Assembly (NCBI RefSeq): GCF_005503145.1
Contig: NZ_SCNV01000014.1
Coordinates: 1 to 64,000, forward strand
Direction of reading: 5' to 3'
DNA length: 64,000 nucleotides
DNA from: Burkholderia sp. 4M9327F10
Lineage (GTDB): Bacteria; Pseudomonadota; Gammaproteobacteria; Burkholderiales; Burkholderiaceae
Part shown: in pieces, positions 57,871 through 64,000 of the stretch
How positions within the stretch are numbered: the stretch's first letter is position 1
Layout of the letters: each line of letters starts with the position of its first letter
The notes under the pieces: model-generated
Databases searched by the model: none
What the model was told of the DNA's origin: nothing
What the model saw: the letters and a program-made list of their open reading frames with translations, nothing else
Program-made: the position numbers and the translations under genes

Positions 57871-59280
57871 TCAACCAAGCGCCTTTTCGAGGCGGCTCAC
57901 CACCACATCACGACCGAACAACATCAGCACTGCGTCGATGGACGGCGTGTGCGTGGTGCCTGCCACCAGCAGACGCACCGGCATCGCCAGCTGCGGCATC
58001 TTCAGCTTGTGCGCGGCCAGCGTCGCCTTCAGCGTGGCCGAGATGCTTTCCTTGGTCCACTCCGCGCTCTTCAGCGCCGCGGCGAGTTCGGCGATTGCCG
58101 GGCGTACCGCATCGGTCACATGTTGCGCGAGCAACTCGGCATCCGGCGCAGGCGTCCGGTAGAACATTGCTGCGTTCTCGGCAATCTCCTTGACCGTCGA
58201 CGCACGATCCTTCAGCAGGCCCACCACGGCAACCAGATCCGCGCCCTGTTCGAGCGCTACCGCGTCGATCTCCAGTTCCGCGAAGAACGGTCGCGCCAGT
58301 TCGGCAAGGCGCGCGTTGTCCGCTTCCTTGATGTAGTGCGCGTTCAGCCACGTGAGCTTGTCGTGGTCGTACTGAGCCGGCGACTTGCCGAGATGCTCGA
58401 GGTCGAACCACTCCACAAACTGCTCGCGCGAGAAAATTTCCGCGTCGCCATGCGACCAGCCCAGACGCGCGAGATAGTTGAGCACCGCTTCCGGCAAAAA
58501 GCCCGCATCGCGATAGCCCGTCACGCTCATCGCGCCGTGCCGCTTGCTCATCTTTTCGCCCTGCTCGTTCAGCACGGTCGGCAGATGCGCGTAGACCGGC
58601 GGCTCGACGCCAAGCGCGCGCAGGATGTTGATCTGACGCGGCGTGTTGTTCACGTGATCGTCGCCGCGAATCACGTGAGTGATGCGCATGTCGATATCGT
58701 CGACCACCACGCAGAAGTTGTAGGTGGGTGTGCCGTCCGGGCGCGCGATCACCAGATCGTCGAGCTCTTCGTTAGAGATCTCGATGCGGCCCTTCACGGC
58801 GTCGTCCCACGCCACCACGCCGGCGAGCGGGTTGCGAAAGCGCATCACGGGCTGCACGCCGGCCGGCGGCGTCGGCAGCACCTTGCCCGGCTCCGGGCGC
58901 CACGTGCCGTCATAACGCGGCTTTTCACCGGCGAGGCGTTGACGTTCACGCAACGCGTCGAGTTCTTCGGTCGACATGTAGCACGGGTACACCAGCCCCT
59001 GCTGCTCCATCTGCTTGAGCACTTCGCGATACCGGTCCATGCGCTGCATCTGGTAGAACGGACCTTCGTCGTAATCGAGACCGAGCCACGCCATGCCCTC
59101 GAGGATCGCATCGACGGACTGCGAGGTGGAACGTTCGACGTCGGTGTCCTCGATCCGCAGCACGAAGGTGCCCTTCATCTTGCGCGCGAACGCCCACGGA
59201 TACAGCGCAGAACGGATGTTGCCGAGATGGATGAAGCCAGTGGGACTCGGTGCGAAACGGGTGCGAACGGAGGTGGTCAT
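57871..59280 (-). CDS. gltX: Glutamyl-tRNA synthetase GltX
   Basis: Class I aminoacyl-tRNA synthetase of 469 residues. The HIGH-type signature is [20 protein letters not shown] at the N-terminus, and the KMSKS loop is [13 protein letters not shown] near residue 245. The C-terminal helical anticodon-binding domain is complete. It attaches glutamate to tRNA-Glu, two copies of which lie just downstream. Start at [15 protein letters not shown] leaves the normal short leader before the catalytic domain. Confidence 0.96.
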   Translation of the reverse strand: MTTSVRTRFAPSPTGFIHLGNIRSALYPWAFARKMKGTFVLRIEDTDVERSTSQSVDAILEGMAWLGLDYDEGPFYQMQRMDRYREVLKQMEQQGLVYPCYMSTEELDALRERQRLAGEKPRYDGTWRPEPGKVLPTPPAGVQPVMRFRNPLAGVVAWDDAVKGRIEISNEELDDLVIARPDGTPTYNFCVVVDDIDMRITHVIRGDDHVNNTPRQINILRALGVEPPVYAHLPTVLNEQGEKMSKRHGAMSVTGYRDAGFLPEAVLNYLARLGWSHGDAEIFSREQFVEWFDLEHLGKSPAQYDHDKLTWLNAHYIKEADNARLAELARPFFAELEIDAVALEQGADLVAVVGLLKDRASTVKEIAENAAMFYRTPAPDAELLAQHVTDAVRPAIAELAAALKSAEWTKESISATLKATLAAHKLKMPQLAMPVRLLVAGTTHTPSIDAVLMLFGRDVVVSRLEKALG

Positions 59281-59698
59281 AAACGGTTACTCGGAAGACG
59301 GGCGCCGGCGCGCGGCAGTGAAACACCGGGAAGCGCGGCAGCAGAACGCGTCCATGCGGCAACAGCGTTGCGCATGAAGGCAAGTGAAAAATGCGAGAGC
59401 CGAATTATACCTGCCGGCGGCTCTTTCCCCAGCCCAAGCGGCGCGCCCGCGCGCCGCGTGCCGTGCACCGGCGCATTTCGCCGGGACGCCTCATATGCGC
59501 CTCATATGCGCCTCCAGACGCATCTGTAACGTTTCTTCACGCGTGTCGTGCGCGAGCCAGGCTTTGATTTATGATGTGCGCGCGCCGTGTTTCAGCTATA
59601 TCCGCGGCGCATTACGATCGCCGCCGGCGATCCTGTTCGCTTGAAACGCGGCCGCGCGGCAACCCTCACTGGAACCGGCGCCGTTGCTGGAGAAATCG
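59281..59698. other. gltX / patatin-like gene divergent spacer
   Basis: 418 bases between divergent genes without a supported gene. It holds a short 11-base tandem repeat (59487-59514) and a TATGAT hexamer at 59570-59575, a possible -10 for the patatin-like gene about 124 bases upstream of its start. Confidence 0.5.
59487..59514. repeat. 11-bp tandem repeat, 2.5 copies
   Basis: CGCCTCATATG at 59487-59497 and again at 59498-59508, followed by a partial CGCCTC. It lies in the gltX upstream region. Confidence 0.8.
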
Positions 59699-60667
59699 TT
59701 GACACAGTCCACCCCACGCCTCTCCCGCCGCAGCTTTTCGCTTGCCGCGGCCTCCGCTGTTTTGACCGCCTGCACGACCACCGGCAGCCAGCCGGACAAC
59801 GCGTCGCGGCCGGCCAATACCGCGGCGACTAACCCGCCTCCCACGCCCGCAACGCCGCCGCTCGACAAGCCGCAACGGCCAGTTCGCGTCGGCCTCGCAC
59901 TCGGCGGCGGCGCCGCGCGCGGCTTTGCACATATCGGCGTCATCAAGGCGCTCGAGGCGCGCAATATCCAGGTCGACCTGATTGCCGGCACCAGCGCCGG
60001 TTCGGTGGTCGGCGCGCTGTACGCCTCCGGCATGAACGGTTTCGCGCTCAACAAGCTCGCGTTGAACATGGATGAAGCGTCGATCAGCGACTGGGCCATG
60101 CCGTTTCGCACGCGCGGCTTCCTGCAGGGCGTGGCGCTGCAGAACTACCTGAATACGACGCTGAACAACCGTCCGATCGAAAAGATGGTCAAGCCGCTCG
60201 GCGTGGTCGCCACCGATCTGAATAGCGGCCAGCCGATCCTGTTCCAGCGCGGCAATACCGGCATCGCGGTGCGCGCCTCCTGCAGCGTGCCGTCGATCTT
60301 CGAGCCGGTGAAAATTGCTGGTCACGAGTACGTCGACGGCGGCCTCGTGAGCCCGGTGCCGGCATCGTTTGCCCGCAAGATGGGCGCCGACTTCGTGATC
60401 GCCGTGGATATCTCGCAGCGTCCCGAAGCGGGCACCACCTCGAGTTCGTTCGATGTGCTGCTGCAGACTTTCACTATCATGGGTCAGACCATCAAGTCGT
60501 ATGAACTCGACAAGTACGCCGATGTCGTGATCCGTCCGAATCTGGCTGCCATGAGCGGTAGCGACTTCTCGCAGCGCAACGCAGCGATCCTGGCCGGCGA
60601 GGAAGCCGCGGCCAAGATCATGCCGGAGTTGCAACGCAAGCTGGCCGCGAGCCGCGTCGCGGTGTAA
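59699..60667 (+). CDS. Patatin-like phospholipase lipoprotein (RssA-like)
   Basis: 322 residues. The N-terminus RLSRRSFSLAAASAVLTAC is a lipoprotein signal with the lipobox LTAC, so the enzyme should be anchored in a membrane; a Pro/Thr-rich linker follows. The patatin hydrolase core has the oxyanion-hole motif ALGGGAARGFAHIG, the nucleophile Ser in AGTSAGSVVGAL, and the catalytic Asp in YVDGGLVSPVP. It should cleave acyl esters of phospholipids. TTG at 59699 is chosen as start because GGAG lies a few bases upstream and the lipid signal follows. Confidence 0.87.
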   Translation: MTQSTPRLSRRSFSLAAASAVLTACTTTGSQPDNASRPANTAATNPPPTPATPPLDKPQRPVRVGLALGGGAARGFAHIGVIKALEARNIQVDLIAGTSAGSVVGALYASGMNGFALNKLALNMDEASISDWAMPFRTRGFLQGVALQNYLNTTLNNRPIEKMVKPLGVVATDLNSGQPILFQRGNTGIAVRASCSVPSIFEPVKIAGHEYVDGGLVSPVPASFARKMGADFVIAVDISQRPEAGTTSSSFDVLLQTFTIMGQTIKSYELDKYADVVIRPNLAAMSGSDFSQRNAAILAGEEAAAKIMPELQRKLAASRVAV

Positions 60668-60752
60668 CCGGGTGATACCCGGCTGGACCCGGAAGGCGCT
60701 CAGTGGTGCCCGGAAGGCGCCACTGGCGGAAGCCAGAACAAAAGCGCAAACG

Positions 60753-60787
60753 AAAAAAAGCCTGCTTCGCGAGAAGCAGGCTTTTTT
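60753..60787. terminator. Bidirectional Rho-independent terminator
   Basis: AGCCTGCTTC and GAAGCAGGCT form a perfect 10-bp stem with a GCGA loop, flanked by seven A and six T, so it works for both the patatin-like gene (+) and the NlpC/P60 gene (-). Confidence 0.93.
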
Positions 60788-60820
60788 GTCTACCGAACCG
60801 GTTTGCGGCCGAAGTGCCGC

Positions 60821-61495
60821 CTAGTTTGCAGGACCGCCAATCGCAGCATTGACACGCTGCTTCAGATCCTGCGAATCCTGATACGACGTCTCGATACGGC
60901 GTGCACCAGTAAAGCGCTTTTCCCAGTAGCCGTCGTCCAGATCGTCGACACGGATCGTGCTGCCCGTGGACGGCGAATGCACAAACTTGTTGTCGCCGAT
61001 ATAGATGCCAACGTGCGAGAACGTGCGGCGCATCGTATTGAAGAACACCAGATCGCCCGGCTTCAGGTTGCTCATGCTGACCTTCTCGCCGACCCGGCTC
61101 ATTTCTTCCGCGCGACGCGGCAGGGCCATGCCGAGGGTGTCCTGGAACACGTAGCGCACAAAGCCGCTGCAATCGAGGCCCGAGTCAGGCGTGTTGCCGC
61201 CCCAGCGGTAACGCACGCCGATCATATTGAGCGCGCCGACCACCACGTCGCCCGCTTTGCCGGCCATGCCGGACAGAAACGAGCGTGCACCACCGCCGTT
61301 ATCGGCCGCAGGAGCAGGAGTTTGCGAAGTGGGAGCGGACAGCGGAGTCGACCCATCCTGGGTCGAAAACGAGACATTCTGATTAAAACTGCTTACTTCG
61401 TCGGCGAACGCGCCGGGAGCTGCTGCCATCAGTACGCCAATGAACATCCCGGCGACGACGCGCGTGCAAGCCTGGGTTAAGTTTCGGTGCTGCAT
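60821..61495 (-). CDS. NlpC/P60 family peptidoglycan endopeptidase
   Basis: 224 residues: signal peptide (VVAGMFIGVLMAAAPGAFA), a ~60-residue Ser/Thr/Pro linker, then an NlpC/P60 (C40) domain with the catalytic Cys in GLDCSGFVRYVFQ, His in FSHVGIYIGDNKF and a third polar residue in VHSPSTGSTIR. Such enzymes cut between D-Glu and meso-DAP in the stem peptide. No LysM or SH3 wall-binding domain is seen. It is monocistronic, with terminators on its left side. Confidence 0.92.
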   Translation of the reverse strand: MQHRNLTQACTRVVAGMFIGVLMAAAPGAFADEVSSFNQNVSFSTQDGSTPLSAPTSQTPAPAADNGGGARSFLSGMAGKAGDVVVGALNMIGVRYRWGGNTPDSGLDCSGFVRYVFQDTLGMALPRRAEEMSRVGEKVSMSNLKPGDLVFFNTMRRTFSHVGIYIGDNKFVHSPSTGSTIRVDDLDDGYWEKRFTGARRIETSYQDSQDLKQRVNAAIGGPAN

Positions 61496-61549
61496 TGGTC
61501 GGTAGTTTTTGCCTAAAAATCAGTGGGATACGAAAAAAAGTTTGGTCGA

Positions 61550-61561
61550 TACTAGCTAGTA
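61550..61561. promoter_or_regulatory. 12-bp palindrome upstream of the NlpC/P60 gene
   Basis: TACTAGCTAGTA is a perfect palindrome 54 bases upstream of the start codon, in an AT-rich stretch that likely includes the promoter. Confidence 0.4.
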
Positions 61562-61623
61562 AGTATTCGTGTGTCAAAACAAATAGAAAAATACAATCGA
61601 GACACGCACCCAATTGGTGAAAA

Positions 61624-63246
61624 TCAGTCCGCGAGCGCGGCTTTCAGAAGCTTTCGAGTGTAAGGATGAGCCGGTGTCGCAAAAATCTGCTCAACCTCCC
61701 CGGCTTCCACAATCGAACCGTTCTGCATGACCGCTACCCGGTGCGCCATCGCACCGATCACCGCGAGGTCGTGACTGATAAACACGAAGCCGAGGTTGTA
61801 CTTGCGTTGCAACCCGGCCAGTAACCTGAGCACCTGCTGCTGGATCGAAACGTCGAGCGCACTGGTTGGCTCGTCAAGGATCAGGATGCGCGGCTCGAGC
61901 ACCAGCGCCCGCGCGATCGCAATGCGCTGCCGCTGTCCGCCGGAGAATTCGTGCGGATAACGGTACAGCACCGTGCGGTCGAGTCCGACCTCGCGCAGCA
62001 CCGCCAGCACCTTGTCGCGCCGGGCTGCGTCGTCCAGTTCAGGGCGATGCAGCGCCAGACCCTCGCCCACAATCCGCTCGATGGTCTGGCGCGGCGAAAG
62101 CGAACTGAACGGATCCTGAAAGACAACCTGCATGTTCGAGCGCAGGACCGTCTGTTCACGTCCCCGGAAACTGGCGAGCGCCCTGCCCTGAAATTCGATC
62201 TCGCCCTGTACGGTACGCTGCAGTCCGAGCAGCGCCATGGCGAGCGTCGATTTACCCGACCCCGATTCACCGACAATGCCAAGCGTTTCGCCTTGCCGCA
62301 CCGAAACACTCGCCTGCGCGACCGCACGGAAGCGCCCCGAGCGGAACCAGCCGCGCAACCCCGGCAATTTCGTCTTGAATTCAACCGAGACATCGCGCGC
62401 TTCGAGCAGCACCGGCGAGATCGGCAACACCGGCACCACCGTGCGCTCAGGACGGCTTTGCAACAGACGTTGCGTGTACGGATGCTGCGGCGAGGCGAAG
62501 ATCTGTTCGACGGGACCGCTCTCGACCAGCACACCGCGCTCCATCACCGCGACGCGCTGCGCGAAGCGCCGTACGAGATTCAGATCGTGCGTGATGAGCA
62601 GCACCGCCATGCCGTCCCTCGCCGCTTCGTCGCGCTGCAGTTCGAGCAGCAGCTCGACGATCTGCGCGCGAATCGTCACGTCGAGCGCCGTGGTCGGCTC
62701 GTCCGCCAGCAACAGGCGCGGACGGCAGGCCAGCGCCATCGCGATCATCGCACGCTGCCGCTGGCCGCCCGAGAGTTGATGAGGATAACTATTGACGCGC
62801 TTGCCCGGCTCGGCGATGCCAGTGCGCGCAAGCAGGGCCACGGCGCGCTTCTTCGCCTCCAGGGCGGGCACGCCGTCGTGCACGACGATCGTCTCCGCGA
62901 TCTGCTCGCCTACCGTGTAGAGCGGATTGAGCGCCGTCATCGGCTCCTGGAAGATCATCGCGATAGCGGAGCCGCGCAGAGCGCGCATCTCGCGCTCGCT
63001 CTTCGCGAGCAGATCCGCGCCGTCGAGGCGGATCGCCCCGCTCACCTCGGCGTCGCTCAGGAGGCGCAGGATCGACAGCGCGGTGACGCTCTTGCCCGAT
63101 CCCGACTCGCCGACCAGCGCGACCCGCTCGCCACGTTCGATGGCGAGCGAGACGTCCTGCACCGCGACGGTGTCGCCGAACGTCACCCGCAGTCGATCGA
63201 GTTCCAGTAGCGGCCCTGCCGCCATTTGCTTGGCCTGCTCGCTCAC
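61624..63246 (-). CDS. yejF: Peptide/microcin ABC transporter ATP-binding protein YejF
   Basis: 540 residues with two fused ABC cassettes of the oligopeptide type. Cassette 1: [40 protein letters not shown]; cassette 2: [42 protein letters not shown]. The fusion of the two is characteristic of YejF, where separate OppD and OppF exist in other systems. Start is GTG at 63246 with GGAGG seven bases upstream; it overlaps the yejE stop by four bases. It energises uptake of peptides through YejBE. Confidence 0.92.
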   Translation of the reverse strand: MSEQAKQMAAGPLLELDRLRVTFGDTVAVQDVSLAIERGERVALVGESGSGKSVTALSILRLLSDAEVSGAIRLDGADLLAKSEREMRALRGSAIAMIFQEPMTALNPLYTVGEQIAETIVVHDGVPALEAKKRAVALLARTGIAEPGKRVNSYPHQLSGGQRQRAMIAMALACRPRLLLADEPTTALDVTIRAQIVELLLELQRDEAARDGMAVLLITHDLNLVRRFAQRVAVMERGVLVESGPVEQIFASPQHPYTQRLLQSRPERTVVPVLPISPVLLEARDVSVEFKTKLPGLRGWFRSGRFRAVAQASVSVRQGETLGIVGESGSGKSTLAMALLGLQRTVQGEIEFQGRALASFRGREQTVLRSNMQVVFQDPFSSLSPRQTIERIVGEGLALHRPELDDAARRDKVLAVLREVGLDRTVLYRYPHEFSGGQRQRIAIARALVLEPRILILDEPTSALDVSIQQQVLRLLAGLQRKYNLGFVFISHDLAVIGAMAHRVAVMQNGSIVEAGEVEQIFATPAHPYTRKLLKAALAD

Positions 63247-64000
63247 TGGTTGCCTCCTGCGCGCATCGCATCGGAGATGCGGGTGTCGAGCGCATTGCGC
63301 AGCGCATCGCCCATGAAAGTCAGCAGCAGTAGCATCGAGACCAGCACGCCGAAGGTGGACAACGAGATCCACCACGCGTCGAGGTTGTCCTTGCCCTGCG
63401 CGAGCAATTCGCCCAGGCTCGGGGTGGGTGACGGGACACCCAGGCCGAGGAAGTCGAGGCTGGTGAGCGACAGGATCGCACCACTCATGCGAAACGGCAG
63501 GAACGTGATGACCGGCGTCAGGCTATTGGGCAACACATGACGCCACATGATCTGCCAGTTCGACAGGCCCATCGCCCGCGCCGCCCGCACATAGTCCTGG
63601 GTGCGATTGCGCAGGAACTCGGCGCGCACGTAGTCGGACAAGCCGATCCAGCCAAACAGCGAGAGCAGCACGATGAGCAGGATGAAGCCAGGCTCGAAGA
63701 TCGCCGCGAAGATGATCAGCAGATACAGCTCCGGCAAGGCGCTCCAGATTTCGATCAGCCGCTGGCCAACGATATCGGTCCTGCCGCCGAAGAAACCCTG
63801 CACCGCCCCCGCGAAAATGCCGAGCACGGTGCCGATCAGCGTCAGCACCAGCGCGAACTCGACCGAGACGCGAAAGCCATAGACGAGCCGCGCCAGCAGA
63901 TCACGGCCGCGGTCGTCGGTGCCGAGCAGGTTCTCGCGCGAAGGCGGCGCCGGATTGGGTGCTTTCGAGAAATAGTTGAGCGTGTCGTAGTAGTACGGGT
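63243..64000 (-). CDS. yejE: Peptide ABC transporter permease YejE, 5' end cut by window edge
   Basis: The C-terminal ~250 residues of an oligopeptide-type permease. The frame is open to base 64000, so the N-terminus is outside. GTDDRGRDLLARLVYGFRVS near the start of the visible part is the conserved DppC/YejE motif, and SDYVRAEFLRNRTQDYVRAA with ARAMGLSNWQIMWRHVLPNS is the EAA loop that docks on the ATPase. About five hydrophobic segments are seen. It overlaps yejF by four bases; yejB and yejA presumably lie beyond the edge. Confidence 0.9.
   Translation of the reverse strand, partial: PYYYDTLNYFSKAPNPAPPSRENLLGTDDRGRDLLARLVYGFRVSVEFALVLTLIGTVLGIFAGAVQGFFGGRTDIVGQRLIEIWSALPELYLLIIFAAIFEPGFILLIVLLSLFGWIGLSDYVRAEFLRNRTQDYVRAARAMGLSNWQIMWRHVLPNSLTPVITFLPFRMSGAILSLTSLDFLGLGVPSPTPSLGELLAQGKDNLDAWWISLSTFGVLVSMLLLLTFMGDALRNALDTRISDAMRAGGNQ

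Noticed and set aside
57949..59529. 526-residue plus-strand frame over gltX
   Set aside because: Shadow of gltX, extremely His/Arg-rich; no family resemblance.

Overview
The window is 64 kb of ordinary, high-GC, gene-dense chromosome from a betaproteobacterium of the Burkholderiaceae, most likely Paraburkholderia or a close relative. This rests on my recognition of gene neighbourhoods and protein sequences: the dapC-dapD-arsC-dapE-prmB block, radA-alr-lplT, a bacterial acyl-CoA-binding protein, an aceA / LysR / haloacid dehalogenase / aceB block, a Burkholderia-type porin, and a xylose operon with an E. coli-like XylR. I see no phage, transposase, integrase, CRISPR array or rRNA, and no obviously foreign base composition apart from an AT-rich stretch before aceA.

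Layout. 1-5.6 kb: end of a DMT-type permease, then lysine/diaminopimelate synthesis (dapC, dapD, a Spx/ArsC-like protein, dapE) and the L3 glutamine methyltransferase prmB. 5.7-11.5 kb: cardiolipin synthase, glutathione peroxidase, an ABC-F ATPase, a CaiB/BaiF CoA-transferase and a small conserved protein. 11.6-16.7 kb: radA and alr (minus), lplT and thiD (plus). 16.8-20.2 kb: a tight minus-strand operon tsaB-rimI-udg-DUF1853 with overlapping stops and starts. 20.4-22.7 kb: acyl-CoA-binding protein and an RhlE-type RNA helicase. 23.1-29.2 kb: both glyoxylate-bypass enzymes (aceA, aceB) flanking a universal stress protein, a LysR regulator and a 2-haloacid dehalogenase. 29.4-32.8 kb: small accessory genes (gamma-glutamylcyclotransferase fold, AraC regulator, GNAT, P1 peptidase).

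32.9-42.6 kb is a complete xylose module: xylA-xylB-xylF-xylG-xylH on the minus strand, divergent xylR, then galM. It covers ABC uptake, mutarotation, isomerisation and phosphorylation to xylulose 5-phosphate. 42.7-50.7 kb is more variable: a lipoprotein that apparently starts at ATT, a PI-PLC-fold phosphodiesterase, a LacI regulator with a candidate operator, an orphan UgpB-like binding protein, a porin with two identical palindromes upstream, and a Tat-exported metallophosphatase. 50.8-56.6 kb: malic enzyme with an AEC permease, a diguanylate cyclase behind a membrane protein of unknown role, and a methyltransferase-like protein. 56.9-59.3 kb: gltX followed by tRNA-Ala and a tandemly duplicated tRNA-Glu/tRNA-Asp pair. 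59.7-64 kb: a patatin-like lipoprotein, an NlpC/P60 hydrolase and the yejEF end of a peptide ABC transporter.

I did not find a convincing new multi-gene system. The most unusual signals are small: an ATT start codon with a strong ribosome binding site, an intrinsic terminator almost abutting dapE, several short-period tandem repeats in spacers and one inside a coding region, paired or phased operator-like repeats upstream of the porin and aceB, and DUF1853 (which carries nuclease-like residues) in the same overlapping operon as a uracil-DNA glycosylase. No search was run; family names come from recognition of sequence motifs and neighbourhood.
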